A DNA stretch of 64,000 nucleotides from Eudorina sp. 2006-703-Eu-15 (GCA_003117195.1 BDSI01000029.1:933023-997022), one strand, 5' to 3'; shown: positions 9,959 through 36,458, counted from the stretch's first letter. The notes: generated by a model from the sequence alone, not told the origin. Program-made: numbers and translations.

Positions 9959-10558
9959 ACGACTAACCAAAGATACCAAACGGATAGCCGGCGGACCTTC
10001 CATCCGTATCGCTACATATACTAACTACTTCCATCTCAGGACATCGGGTTGCTTGCGAAAGCGTTAAGATAACGAAATCACGGTTCAAAGGTCGCGGGAT
10101 TGATCCCCGCACGAATAAATACCTATTTTGATAGCATCCTGCTACAACGGCAGTATTCGCGCGGAGCAGGGTTTCCCCCATTTCACTACCGTGCTGGAAG
10201 CCATGGCCCGGGACCCAGCTCGGTTAGCAAGACTTTTGGAGCGCATGTGGGCCCATCGCAACTCAATCGTCCCCTTTGGACGGTAGTAGTCTCCTTTTTT
10301 TCCCCTGGTTAGTGCATTGTCATGCGCGTGCTTTTAGGCGTTTTTCGCGTGCCCTTGGGCCTACGGCTCGTATGGGTAGACACACTTACCTGCCTTTCCT
10401 CCACCTTTGGCATGCTCTTCTATCACCTTATCCAATCTGTTCACACGCGAGCAGCTTCACTTAGAACACACAATAACTTACATCTCAGCTTTTGCTTCGC
10501 CCCGTTCATGGAACGCTGGATATGCTGATTCCCAGTTTCAGAGTTGGCTTAAAGAGTT
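9959..10558. other. No supported gene
   Basis: The stretch contains a tRNA T-arm-like segment (GCGGG, a 7-nt loop, CCCGC at 10094-10110) but no matching acceptor or D-arm. Nothing else is recognised. Confidence 0.5.
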
Positions 10559-10741
10559 GGTTAAAGATGCGGCATAGCCGGATTGCTCCACGAAGATGAC
10601 CTTGCGCTGGCTGTCCGCGGCCTGCCGTGTTCGTCACCGATGGACTCGGAGACGTGATGACGCGGCAGCGGAGCAGACCCCCGCAGGACCCTGACCTCCT
10701 CCAGCCGGCCCCCGGCAGCCAGCTCCGTTCATCCCCGCCCA
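10559..10741 (+). repeat. 183-bp dispersed duplicate, copy A
   Basis: It is collinear with 31436-31618 over 183 bases with no indel and 4 substitutions (three clustered in the middle, one near the right end). Copy B lies in intron 6 of the FtsH-like gene. On the minus strand part of the unit reads like protein (DSQRKVIFVEQSGYAA). The origin is unknown; it could be a captured gene piece. Confidence 0.9.
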
Positions 10742-11871
10742 CTTACGGGGCAATATCGGTATTGGAGGGCGAATTCGCGCAGCAGGGAATTAGCGCAAAT
10801 TCGGATGCGCAGTACGACGGACTGAATTCGGTGTACCGCTCACCTACTTTGCGTGTACAGCCCCTCTAGTGCGCGCGCTGCGTATTCCCTTACGCTGTAC
10901 TCACAAAGGTGTTGATTACTTCATACTTGCTTGAAATTCAATCCTTCCTATGTAATCATTTGCGTGTACTTTCTGTAACGGTGTCATAGATTCAAAAATA
11001 ACTTCTCGGGAAGAGCCTGCTATACATCGCTCCTTTACTGCAACTTTCAAACGCGGCACAAGGAGCATTAGTTTCCAGCTTAACGGCAACTGTGTGACCA
11101 TCACCCGGGTCGGGGGGGGTTAAGTCACCTGGACGATGTTGCGGCGATCGCGAGGGGGCCGGAGGGTTGCATTGATTAGAGATTGGGACCGGGTACTGGT
11201 CAGGGAAGAATTAGGATAAATATGGAGGGGGTAGGATTAGGATAAGAGGTGATCCCAAGATAGGGATAGCAACCCGAGTGTAGGATTAGGATTAGGACCC
11301 GGTCTAACAGGATTAGGATGGGCACCCTGTTGACCGGATTAGGATGAGCACCCCACGCACACAATTAGGATGAGTACACGGGTGTAGGATGAAGATTAGC
11401 ACCCGGCAAAATGGATGAGGATGTGTATACTGCCAAGGACGCCGATTAGGAACCTGGGTTGGATGCCGGACATACAGCGCCAGCACGTTACAGACAGCGG
11501 TCGGATCCTGCTGTGAATGTATTCCTTATGTACTGTACAGAGCTCGATCATTTGCCGAATACATGCAGATACGACAGGGTACGACTATGTTCGGGAGCTG
11601 CAGTTAATAGGAAGCTCACATCTCTCACATCACCGGTAAATCAAATAGAGGCTCAGATCAACCGAGTAGTTTACATGCCAAAATCGCCTGAGCAGAGAGG
11701 ATCCAGATATCCCTTTCATCCCTCGACCAAATACTCTCATCATAAAGCGACGACCCGTGGGTCAGGTCGTTACTCCACGCAAAACAGTCAAGACGGTTAT
11801 GCCGTGTATGCACGAGCTCTGCGCGCTTACATGCCCTTGTAACACTGTCCTAACGGACTTGAACTAGAACG
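10742..11871. repeat. Intergenic with a degenerate GGATTAGGAT-type array at about 11160-11455
   Basis: Between 11160 and 11455 the motif GGATTAGGATGRGCACCC recurs about every 30 bases with heavy drift (e.g. GGATTAGGATGGGCACCC and GGATTAGGATGAGCACCC). No gene is seen in the rest. Confidence 0.6.
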
Positions 11872-11873
11872 GT

Positions 11874-12497
11874 ATGGGCTACCGTCTCATAACTGTCCTA
11901 CCTATACACTACCCGCGTCCACAAATAATTCGACTGTACACATTCGAATTCCACGCGTTGCTATATGTGTCAGCCCATATACAAGCTCATGGAACCTACA
12001 CGGACGGCTCCGTTCGCACGGACGGCTCCGTTCGTACGAACGCTATTGTTTGGCTTGATTGGAGCAATGGAGCCAAAGAAAGCCATGGGGAGTGGGTAAT
12101 GACGCCCACGTTTCTTTCATTGCAGGAGCAGGCGACGACCTGCAAGGCCTCAAGTCCTGACGTCTCAGCTGACTCGTGGCCTTTTCTAATACTTGCCTCT
12201 GGCTCGTTCGGGAAGCCATCGGTGAGAACCCTGAAGGTCAATATGGAGAAGTTTGTGGTACCCGGGAGCAAAATGCCTGTTCCTGCTCGTGGCAAGCTTA
12301 AAGTTCAAGAGCTTGCGATCCCTTTCCTATCCCATTATCATAACATGCAACAGCTCGTGCCACTCAGCAACTTGGGGATGCTCCAAACACCTACTCGTCC
12401 CAAAGGAACTATTTTTCAAAGGGCGTCTGAACTTGCAACAGATCCACCTAACGGGAAGCCGGCATGGAGGAAGCTGATGTCAGTTGCAGTTCTGTGA
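11874..12497 (+). CDS. Unassigned ORF of 207 residues upstream of catalase
   Basis: This ATG ORF has no recognisable family. It includes a short duplicated block (TDGSVR twice, 12001-12036 in DNA) and ends 261 bases before the catalase ATG. Composition is mixed and not low-complexity. A chance ORF of this length is possible in 64 kb, and it could also be a pseudogene or the catalase 5' flank. No domain, signal peptide or membrane segment stands out. Confidence 0.22.
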   Translation: MGYRLITVLPIHYPRPQIIRLYTFEFHALLYVSAHIQAHGTYTDGSVRTDGSVRTNAIVWLDWSNGAKESHGEWVMTPTFLSLQEQATTCKASSPDVSADSWPFLILASGSFGKPSVRTLKVNMEKFVVPGSKMPVPARGKLKVQELAIPFLSHYHNMQQLVPLSNLGMLQTPTRPKGTIFQRASELATDPPNGKPAWRKLMSVAVL

Positions 12498-12758
12498 CTG
12501 TCGTAGAGCGGTTGTCCATCGTCATCAACCGTGAGACACAGGAAACACAAAACGCAGTACTGATAAAGAATGATTGAGTCAAATTGGATACGTTGGCTGG
12601 CCCTGCGGAATTGAAAGAGCCTACAAGGTCGCTTGCTGGCAGCTGTGCAACTTTACGGTATCATTTGGTTAGCTGATTAGCAGAACATCATTGACAGCGG
12701 CGTCAGCGTCATAATATAAACTTCTTGGGCAACTTAGTCGTCATCTCGGAAAGCAGGC

Positions 12759-15700
12759 ATGGATCCCGCTAAGGTGCGATGCCTTGACTACTGGTTAAAT
12801 GGGATGCTTAATTGCCATATGTTCACAAGTTCAATTTCTAGCACCTAAGGACCATAGCAGTTGCATTGTACGCAATTGCGCGACGCACGTGAGCCATGAC
12901 GCGCCACGACAACCTCAGACGAGGTCAATGGCTGACTAGGATAGGATGGTCATTTTAGTGCTGTTACAATTATCGTTCAGCAGTATTCGCGTTCGTTGGC
13001 GAGAACGTTGAGGGGGGCACTGTTTTGCTGTCAAAGGCCCCTACCCTTCTACCATTCCGTCATGTATCTGGCTCAGGACATGCATTGCTGTGTGGGGCAG
13101 GTCCGCCCGAGCTCCGCCTACAACTCGCCCTACTGGACGACCAACAGTGGAGCGCCGGTATGGAACAACAACAACTCAATGACTGTGGGGCCACGTGGTC
13201 CCATCCTTTTGGAGGTGTGTCGCTGCCAGGGTGGTTCTACGGCGCATCGGTTTGTTTCTTGGATCACGCCTGTCAGTCAGTCCGCTTTAGAGGGGCCCTC
13301 ATGTTCAGAGCATTCCACTTCATCGTCAGCGTTGAGCCCCATGGTGGTGGTGGTGATGGTGGGGGTTACAAAAGAAAAACAGCCCAGACACACCCAGCCC
13401 GGCGACAGGTGGGGGAAGGTGCCGGGTTGGGTGCATTGCAGTTTGCTGAGCAGCGAATTCTTTTCCGTCAGCTATATCCCTCTTAACACAGCAACTCTGC
13501 CCGTTTAGATACTTTGAAAAAGCAGCTAAGCTCTCTTTTGCCGTGCTCCGCTACTTTTAGTTGAGCTATTGCTCCGTTGTAGGTTGTCAATATCAGACGC
13601 CAACGGTCCGGCAGTTCAACCGCCTACATGATCAAATAGGCGTTAGGCACAAAGTATTCGTTTCATTCCAGTGAGCCAGTGTTTGCCCCTGGCACTGTTC
13701 TGTCCACCCTGCCCTCAGGACTACCACCTGCTGGAGAAGCTGGCCCAGTTTGACCGGGAGCGCATTCCGGAGCGTGTGGTGCACGCCAGGGGCGCCGCTG
13801 CCAAGGGTTTCTTTGAGGTACGGCGACGGCATTTCCTGCGCGCAGTGTGCTGGAATCGCACCACCGGAAAGGAGGGGGTGCTGCTTTTGCCTTGCCGAAT
13901 AACATCGCGCCCCGGCTCGACACAGCATACCTGAACGTTGCAACACCCAAGCGCCCCTCAACTCCGTGGTGGTTTCGGTCATACTCTAATTGTACGATTC
14001 ACCGCTAGCCTCATTATCATCATATTACCCTCGTTATAGGAGCGGCAATATCCGCGTTGTAGGTTGGTAGCACGCGAGCATGATATTCCGTAAGCAAACC
14101 GTAATAGCCTCCACCAAACCCCCAACCCACAGGTGACCCACGACGTGTCGCATCTGACGGCCGCGGACTTCCTACGGGCCCCCGGGGTGCAGACCCCCGT
14201 CATTGTCCGCTTCTCTACGGTGGTCCACGAGCGCGGCTCTCCAGAGACACTGCGCGACCCCCGTGGCTTTGCGGTCAAGTTTTACACCCGAGAGGGCAAC
14301 TATGACATGGTCGGCAACAACATGCCGGTGAGGAGCCGGGGGCCGTGATGTGCCTGGGGGCGAGTATGACTGGCGAGTGTGAGGGATTGAAGCGATGGAG
14401 TCGGCGGGGGGGGGGCAGCAGATGGAAGCAGGGGTCGCCAAACCTGGGCCAGTTGGGCCGATGAAACCGCGCCTGCCCGTGCCCTATATTGCTCCGCATT
14501 CGCTGCACTCTGGCGGGCTTCTGGAGCAGTTTGCTTCGTACAAGATGTTTCCGGGCTGTGTTCTGTAATCGCGCCCTTTCAGGTGTTCTTCATTCGCGAC
14601 GGCATGAAGTTCCCTGACATGGTCCACGCTTTCAAGCCCAACCCCAAGTCTCACATTCAGGAGGCCTGGCGCATCATGGACTTCTTGTCGCACCACCCCG
14701 AGTCGGCGCATATGGTGAGTGGCACAACGACCCATGGGGTCTGCTGGGCTGTGGAACGGCCAAACGCCCTCTCGTTTTGAGCCCTCGCATACCTGTCCGC
14801 GTCCTCTGCTTTCTTCCTCGCTTCAAGCGGATGCTAGGCAAAACACGCAAGGGCCGAGCGCGCAGTAGCATTGCTTGGTTATCATTAGGTAAGGTCGCGC
14901 ACGGATCGGCCGTGCGCGTGCCTTGCAAGCCGTTTCTAAAAGTACAAGGGCAAGAGGGTACCGTACTGCCTCAAATTATTTCCGAGTTAAGTAAAATATA
15001 TTTAATTATTTTGGACTTCGCAAAGCCCTGAAGTAATTGCCGAGGAAACCTCGCAAATAAGTAGAGTTCATAAATACATACGTCGACAACCTAGCAAGAT
15101 AATATCGCAGAAGTAAAGTAATTCGTGCATGCGGTCGTTGCTAGGTGATTTGGTATAGGATCGCTTAGAACCGGTGTCGTTGGGTACGCAGGGTCGATGG
15201 TCCACGCTGCTAGCCTGTGCCTGCCTGTGACAGGTCCGGGTTGCAACACTGCGTTCCATGCGTTCACTTCCGTTCCGACGGAGGAGCACAGTGACCTAAA
15301 TTTGTCCACGGTCGGGCTGCCTCGCATAGCTATACAGTTCCTAGACAAATTCGTAAGCGCACCTTGCAAATAATGTACAGTTTCTAACCTCAATATATTT
15401 ATTGTTTTCGGTCCTCACATTCATTGCGATTGCAAATAAGTAGAGGCAGTACGGTAATTCAACCATCTATCCTCAATCAGTGCGGTATGGTGCCTACGTG
15501 GCATTTTGCGTTTTCGGCTAGGGAGTTGGGATCTCGATGTTTTGAGGTTTGCGAGGCACCCGAGGCGTAGGCCCAGATCGGAGCGCACGTGCCGGGGGGG
15601 CGCCGTAGAAGACGAATTCCATGTCCTAATGGAATGTCCAGTCTATAGGCCTTTACGGGAGGCAGTAAACTTTGATTTTGAGGAGGAGTCTATGGTGGAG

Positions 15701-18700
15701 GTCATGACGAAAATGGACCAGGCGAAATTAGGTGACCTTTTGGCGCTAATCCAAAAAGCGCGAAGGGACATTCTCACGAATCGGGCATAGATTCCTTCCT
15801 CCTTTTAGTTAACTCGTCTTTGTGCGCCCCTTGACGCAAATCGTTGTGGGGGAACGCATGTCAGTATTGGCCATACGACTAGTACAACATGTAACATACA
15901 TACATCTATCCTCAAACAACAGTTAGCCAAAGCGGTGGGCAGGCGCGGGCGGGCGACGTCACGTAAAAGTACGAGTGTTCGAATGAAGGACACTTGCATT
16001 GTTGCCCCCTGTACCTGTGCCCGCCACGTTGCAGCTGACGTTCCTTCTGGACGATGCGGGCATTCCGCTCAACTACCGCCACATGCCCGGTTTCGGAGTG
16101 CACACGTTCAAGCTTATCAATAAGGCTGGCAAGGAGACGCTCGTCAAGTTCCACTGGATTCCCAAGTGTGGTGAGTTCGGCAGATAATGGCGGGCTGCAC
16201 GAGGTTTTGGGGGATCAGCAACGGGCGGACATGGATCAGTCAAGACTGGATGCTCGCGAACTGCTGTGCAATGCTTTTCTACCTGTTGTACGGTACGGCA
16301 GGCGAGAAGTACCTGCTGGACGACGAGGCGGTGCTGGTGGGCGGCGCCAACCACAGCCATGCCACCAAGGACTTGTACGACGCCATCGCGGCGGGTGGGT
16401 GTAGGGGCTGCATGGGGCAGCGTAGGTAAAGCGGTATGACGCGGGTAATCCTATACTTGCCCGGTGCATTTGTTCGGAGAAGTGCACATGAATAGTACTC
16501 GAATCACGCGGCTTTTTTCGTCACCATTTTCTGCTGACTCTGGGTTTCAGAGCTCCTGCCAGTCCACTCGTGGAAGCTCTCTTATCGTAGCAATCGAGAC
16601 ATTATTACGCCACCCGCACCTCTTGAATAACTGCTCCAGGCGACTACCCGGAGTGGGCTCTGATGATCCAGACGATGGACCCCGAGGACCAAGAGAAGTG
16701 GGTCGGGCCTGGGTTGCTGATGAATGAATTATTGCCGGGCGTCGGGGATGCCTGAAACCTAACGAAGTGTCAGGAAGCCGTTTTGCCGAGGGTCCTTAGG
16801 GCCGGAAGCTGTTTGACTTGGTATCAATCCTTGAAGCCGGTTGACTTGGATATCGTGCTTGCTAATTCTTTCATTAATTTGTGCATCGCCCACCGTAACC
16901 ACCCTTGACGCGTTCGCGGCCGTCACCCCAATTGCGATCCGGACTGGCAGATTTGACTTCGACCCGCTGGATGTGACCAAGACGTGGCCCGAGTCCCTGT
17001 TCCCAATGCAGCCGGTGGGCCGCATGGTGCTCAACCGCAATGTGGACAACTTCTTCAATGAGAACGAGCAGGTCGCCTTCTGTCCAGCCATCATCGTGCC
17101 AGGTACGACGAAACCCTGGAGTGGATTCTCGCGATACATGTGGCTGGCCAGAGTTGTAGTAGGTGGACCCTGAGTCCCGACCGGGCGTGCGTTCCATCGG
17201 GCCCAGATAGCTCGTAGGCGCCGCATCTCAACAACCCCTACAAAGGACTGCACACCCATCCTCCATCACCCCGGGGGGGTCATGCAGCCGTACCGGCCAA
17301 CACACCAGGTTACCAGCGCGCCAGGATTGCCTCTCCTGGAAACCGCGCCAGAACCGCCGAATTACTTGGTGGGGAGGGCGCCGCCAACGGAGTTGCCATG
17401 GTTGTCTGCCATTTGAGGGCGCAGCAGACCTGGTCCCGCAACGGGCATTCTGCCCCTGCCACGGTTGACGACCGCGTTAAGGACTGCTTGCTTCAAGCAG
17501 TCATCGAGTGATTGCCCAAGAGTTGTTGTCCGGGACTTTTTGAGTCGAGTTCGCCATGCAATCGGACGCAAACCAATGTACACCATTACCGAAATAACTG
17601 AAAGCCCACGTCACTGTCTCCCAGGAAGGGAAGTGCAAATAAGGAAAGGGGGAAAAATTGCCGGGTACTCTCCCGGGCTCGCCACGTGCGCTGTCCCGCA
17701 CCACAATAACACAAGGCGAGCACCTGCACACGCGCGTAGGCCGCCGCACCGGCGATGTCCTAAGCGCATACACCCCCCAGAACCTGGGAAACGAACTATG
17801 GACCAATCTGCCTGCGAACGGCGAAAAGAACAAAAATAAGACGAGAGGAGGGCGGGCGGGAAAACAAAGGTCTCCGAATAACGCGAGCACGTCTGTCCGT
17901 CCACACTGCTCTAGAGGTCAGAGTACGTTGGTCTAGCTAATTTGCAGCGCCAAGGCTCCTCACGTGAAGTGCAAGGCGCGACGTCTAAACCGGCAACAAT
18001 TTACCGCTCAACCCAGCGCGGCTCGCAAGCGGTGGTCACAGTACGGCCCATCCTCTGCCGTACCCGTGCCAAAGCACGGCTGTTAACTCGCCTGCACCAT
18101 ATTTTCGGATTAACCTAAATCTAATTTTCGGGCTGGCTTGCACTCGGTTTGCGATTATGCCCCTCCGCGTGACCTCCGCCCCACAAACCCTTATGCCCCA
18201 TGATGCCCTGTGGATACACCCCATGAAGGTATTGGTTACAGCGATGACAAGCTGCTGCAGACCCGCATCTTTTCGTACCCGGACACCCAGCGCCACCGCC
18301 TAGGTCCCAACTACCTGTTGCTGCCGGTGAACGCCCCCAAGGCATCCCACCACAACAATCACCACGAGGGCTTCATGAACTTCATGCACCGGGACGAGGA
18401 GATCAACTACTTCCCGTCCAGGTGAGAAAGTAAACCTGAGCTGACAACTCATCAGGGTGACGGATGAGGTCATCGGTTTGTGTATGGAGCCCGTTTTTGC
18501 GGTCATGATTGACGATAACGGGGCGGTTAGATTGTCTTGTCGGGGTCGGAAGATGGGAGGGAGTGCAGGAGTGGTTGGGTGGACTCGGGTTTATGTCGTG
18601 CCGATGCACGCGGGTAGGTTCATGGGACAGGTAGGACAGGTAGCGGGGCGCATTGCGGAAGACGCAGGACTAAAGCCGCGAACGTTTCAAGTGTTGTGTC

Positions 18701-19629
18701 CCCTACATCCTCTCGCGGCAGGTTCGATCCGGTTCGCAACGCTGAGCGGGTGGCTGCGGTGTCGTCTGCCCCGCTGGCGGGCCGCCGGGAGAAGATGGTG
18801 ATTGCCAAGGAGAACAACTTCGCGCAGGTACGGGGTCTGCAGCTGCAGCGGTATCTTCCAGAACCGCTGTCATCCGTCCGCCCGCCTTATTAGCCTTTGC
18901 CCATTTTGCTGTCTTCTTCTCACCTCGATTGGCTTGCGTTTCTACCTCTGCTTGGTCGACCAACAGCCGTAGCGCTGTCCCGACGGCATTATGTTACCCC
19001 TGACCATATGTTTGGGGGCACTGCACCGTCTCATCCCCGTCCGCTACTCGTCTCCCTCAGGCTGGGGCCCGGTGGCGGTCTTTCGATCCTGCCCGTCAAG
19101 AGCGCTTCGTGGTGCGGGTCGCGGATATGCTGGCGGACCCGCGCTGCACTCAGGTGGGAGCACCGGGTCGGTTGGGGGAGGCTTTAGGGTATGCAACAGT
19201 GAGTCGGCGCTTTGTGAGATCATTGATGAAAGTTAGCCGTGGGGCTGGAAGAGGCAAAGCATGGGCTTTTCGATCGCCTGGAGGCATTGCTGCCGGGTCT
19301 GCGCAATGCGGGCGCGCAGGCGCATGGGACACAACTGTTTCGATTGACTTGCCTGGAAATTGCTGGAGGGATAGAGTTTGATTCGTCTGGCGCTCGTTTC
19401 AGTCCGATCTTGATTTGTTGCCCCTCTCCCATTCCTGTTCCTCCCCTCCCACCATCTTTCACTTGTTTAGGAGATCCGCCGCATCTGGGTGGGCTACTGG
19501 TCCCAGGCGGACCCGCAGCTGGGCTCCCGCATCGCCGCCAAGCTGCAGGTGGGTGCAGCCGGATTAGCTTGTAGCGACGAGAGGGGTGCAGCAGACGTAA
19601 CACAAGTCTACCACTACACGATTAGATAA
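12759..19629 (+). CDS. CAT: Catalase (heme, monofunctional, plant type)
   Basis: It breaks down hydrogen peroxide to water and oxygen, normally in peroxisomes/microbodies. The 13 exons have consistent GT-AG sites and phases: 12759-12773, 13101-13214, 13719-13817, 14133-14327, 14583-14714, 16035-16170, 16302-16394, 16640-16697, 16951-17102, 18229-18421, 18722-18827, 19061-19153, 19471-19629, giving 514 residues (plant enzymes have about 492). The first exon is only five codons (MDPAK) joined to [12 protein letters not shown], matching the plant N-terminus. Catalytic His65 (RVVHARGA), Asn138 (GNNMP) and the heme ligand Tyr348 ([12 protein letters not shown]) are all present. The last 26 residues after AAKLQ are unlike other catalases; either a donor at GTGGGT (19549) leads to an unseen exon or the tail is real. 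No SKL-type end is seen. Introns 5 and 9 carry mobile-element debris. Confidence 0.93.
15506..15790 (+). mobile_element. 3' remnant of a non-LTR retrotransposon inside catalase intron 5
   Basis: The ORF ends with the zinc-binding tail found after LINE-type reverse transcriptases ([20 protein letters not shown]). The first Cys pair is reduced to CRGG. It lies wholly in the 1320-nt intron 14715-16034, in the same direction as the gene. Only the 3' end remains, consistent with a 5'-truncated insertion. Confidence 0.65.
17161..17362 (+). repeat. Dispersed repeat family R1, copy 1 (catalase intron 9)
   Basis: About 200 bases beginning AGGTGGACCC and containing AGATAGCTCGTAGG and CACCAGGTTACCAGCGCG are shared with 38397-38600, and the first part with 24067-24150. 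It lies in the 1126-nt intron between exons 9 and 10. Confidence 0.85.
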
Positions 19630-21361
19630 CTTGGAGATTGCTGTTCTCGGGAGAGTGGGATAGTCGCGGAAGGCAGAAATGGTTTCCGGGTCTGCGTGCG
19701 TGTGGCTGCTCATGGGGCAAGGCGCCAGGCCTTCTGCAAACTGCAACTAGTATTAGACTTCACGAGGCTCAACGTGATTGGAACTCGTGGCGGCGTGCCT
19801 TTGTAGGGGCGAGGCTGCCTGTGAAGCGGTCAACGGGCAACCTGAGGAGGCGTCGCGGGGAAGTGGGCTCCGAGCGGCCAGACGGCAGTGCAGCTGTCGT
19901 CGAAAGGCCGTATGATTGCTCGTATCCGGGTCATCTCGAGCGGGAGCTCGCAAGGCTTAACACTGGGTCACCACCGACATTACAGCGGCTGTTTACTAGG
20001 GTAATTCAACGCACGGAAATGCGCCGCGATATCGGCAGCGGCATTGTAGTTCGGCGGTTGATTGGACCGGGTTACGAAGTGTTGTACGGACGGTAGTCGT
20101 CGTGTGCATGCATGGCGATGCTGAATAGGTAACCATCATCGCTGGTTACCTGTGGTAATGTGGCTGACGCAGGGCTTTGGAGCTTTGTGGATGCGCATCT
20201 GTTGAGACGTTGCGGTGTGCTGTCGGGCTTCCGCGGGCTTCACTACGCATCTCTGCGATGGGTCGGGAAATGACGAGTTTGTTGACGGAGTCCGCGCCGA
20301 GTAGCTGCTCTGGCAATAACCTGACTCGAGGGTGCCTGCAGAATTGTGCGCAGACCACGTGGGGGCTACCCTGGGCTACTAGATGTACCGTACTCAGACG
20401 ATGGACCAAGAACTCGCATGTAACAATGCGTGCACCCATATGGGTGAGAGAGTAAGAATTGATCCTGCATCTGACAATCCTTGCGCGGCAAAGCTGAGGC
20501 GTGAACCGGTTGTCCAGTTGCGACTGAGCTCTCGGACAATGCCCTTCGATTCGGCGCGCCAGCGCTCGGACCCTGCCTTGAGGTTTGGATATTTTATAGC
20601 TTGGCATCGCAACGTACTACCCTTGTCGTATATCCCTTGGCAACAACCTCGGCAGCATCCCAATCCACACGAGAATTCAGCTCCGGCGCGTACACTAGAC
20701 TTCGCAATGTGGACGGTCGTTGCCATCAGGCCAGTTTTGGTCACTGCGGCTGCGGCCATCCATCCAGCCACTAACCATAACAGCACAAAGGTTCGCCCTG
20801 GTGTTGACTGGGAATGGAAAATGAAGAGTATTGAGTGACTGCGTACGCAGCTCTCCAGGAGCCACAACGGTGCCGTTCGCACGTAATGGCTTAAATGAAT
20901 GGCTGAACGACACTGTTGGCCGCGCACAGGCATCATCGTTGCCGAACGATCATACTCCCTGCGGCAGTCCCAGACAGGCAGCTGAGAACACCGCCCCGGG
21001 GGTGACCTCCCATCGGAACGGCAGTCCTGACGCCCCACCGCAGCAATACCGTACTCACATCCCTCGCCACAGGGCTACTCCGGGACACAGCACACCCGCC
21101 GCCTTCCTAAGCAGTGCAGAGTACCAAGCCTGCTTGCCTCCAGTCCGCGGGGCGGCTACTGTGCAGCACACGACACCGCCAGTTCGGTGGCCCCAAGCTG
21201 ATTCATGGACGGCGGCAAGGCCTTAATGCGCATGCAGCCAGCACACTAACTCGTCTCCGCGAGCCCGTCCCTGGGGGCACGGCCAGGGGCGCACCCGACC
21301 ACCCGCAGGATCACAGGTGGCCCTCCACCGCCGACTGGGCACATGTGGCTTCAAGAGCGGC
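19630..21361. other. Between the 3' ends of catalase (+) and the FtsH-like gene (-); no supported gene
   Basis: This convergent spacer probably holds both 3' UTRs. A TGTAA, the algal polyadenylation motif, occurs at 20419-20423 on the + strand. A perfect 9-bp hairpin (AGGTAACCA, 7-nt loop, TGGTTACCT) lies at 20127-20151. No ORF shows a recognisable domain. Confidence 0.5.
20127..20151. repeat. Perfect 9-bp hairpin
   Basis: The arms AGGTAACCA and TGGTTACCT flank a 7-nt loop. Function is unknown; it could sit in the catalase 3' UTR. Confidence 0.6.
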
Positions 21362-35556
<14,195 letters not shown>

Positions 35557-35909
35557 CCTAAAAAATTAAGAAATTATACAAAACCTTATAACCTCCAATC
35601 CTATTTGACTTGTTATCTTACTATGACGCCCTAATGCGGCGGCGTATGACGATTTTTGGTACGCCCAGACCCGCCGCATTTAAATTTCTAGTAAGAGCAC
35701 TATACAGATGTCCGAATGGAGCATGACAGTGAGATCGCATCCCTTGCTCTGCTCGTCGCAGCGGCTGCCGTGTCCCTCACCAAGTCAGATCATTGATTGA
35801 TACGCACATAAGTAATCATATGTGGCTTCACTTCAATCCGTTAGGCAAGTCAATGCTCCGGAATCATAAACGGCTGTACGGCTTTCCTATTGAAGGTCAG
35901 CCCCGTCCT
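35557..35909. other. Upstream of the FtsH-like gene; no supported gene
   Basis: An AT-rich stretch directly 5' of the ATG at 35556, expected to hold the promoter and 5' UTR. No clear TATA box or ORF is seen. Confidence 0.4.
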
Positions 35910-36312
35910 ATTCACATTTGAGTCAGAAATTCCGTGAGTCAGAAATTGTTACTGTAACAAAAAGTCGCCGGGGTGAATATAATATTCAAGACGCGTTCAC
36001 ATTTACCCTTGCCCGAGGGAAAAAGTGAAACTGGCCATCAGGCGCCGCTTCTTCGACTATATCACAGAAACCATCGTATTGGTCCTGCTGGAGAAGGTTG
36101 CGGCAGGCGGCGAGTGGCGGCGAGTGGCAAGCGGTATTTTGGCTTCGTGGTATTATTAGTTTCAGCTCTACGAAACAGAGACTTTCATCCACTCGCGTCG
36201 ATGAAAGTCGGCGTCGTAGATATTCAAATTTTTCCTCATATGTGAACAGCTTTTCAGTTACAGCCACACCACTTTAAGTTACAGGAACACAATTTCTGCC
36301 TCAAATGTGAAT
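35910..36312. mobile_element. Candidate 403-bp terminal-inverted-repeat element (MITE-like)
   Basis: The ends are inverted copies over 22 bases with one mismatch (left ATTCACATTTGAGTCAGAAA...). The related TTCACATTT motif recurs inverted inside (about 35995 and 36240). No clear target-site duplication is visible and there is no coding capacity. Confidence 0.55.
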
Positions 36313-36458
36313 CCCGCCTAAAGTCCCAGAACCTGGCTCCAATTAGGGCCCGTTTACATATGCTGGAAACTCCTTCGGACAATTTTGTATTTACCCGAAA
36401 ATCATTTTTTAACTGGTGTTTACATATCGTACCAAAATCAGTTAAAAAGTGAAAACAA

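Noticed and set aside
10040..10117. Possible tRNA gene with perfect T-arm
   Set aside because: The 3' acceptor ACGAATA has no matching 5' strand nearby and there is no plausible D-arm.
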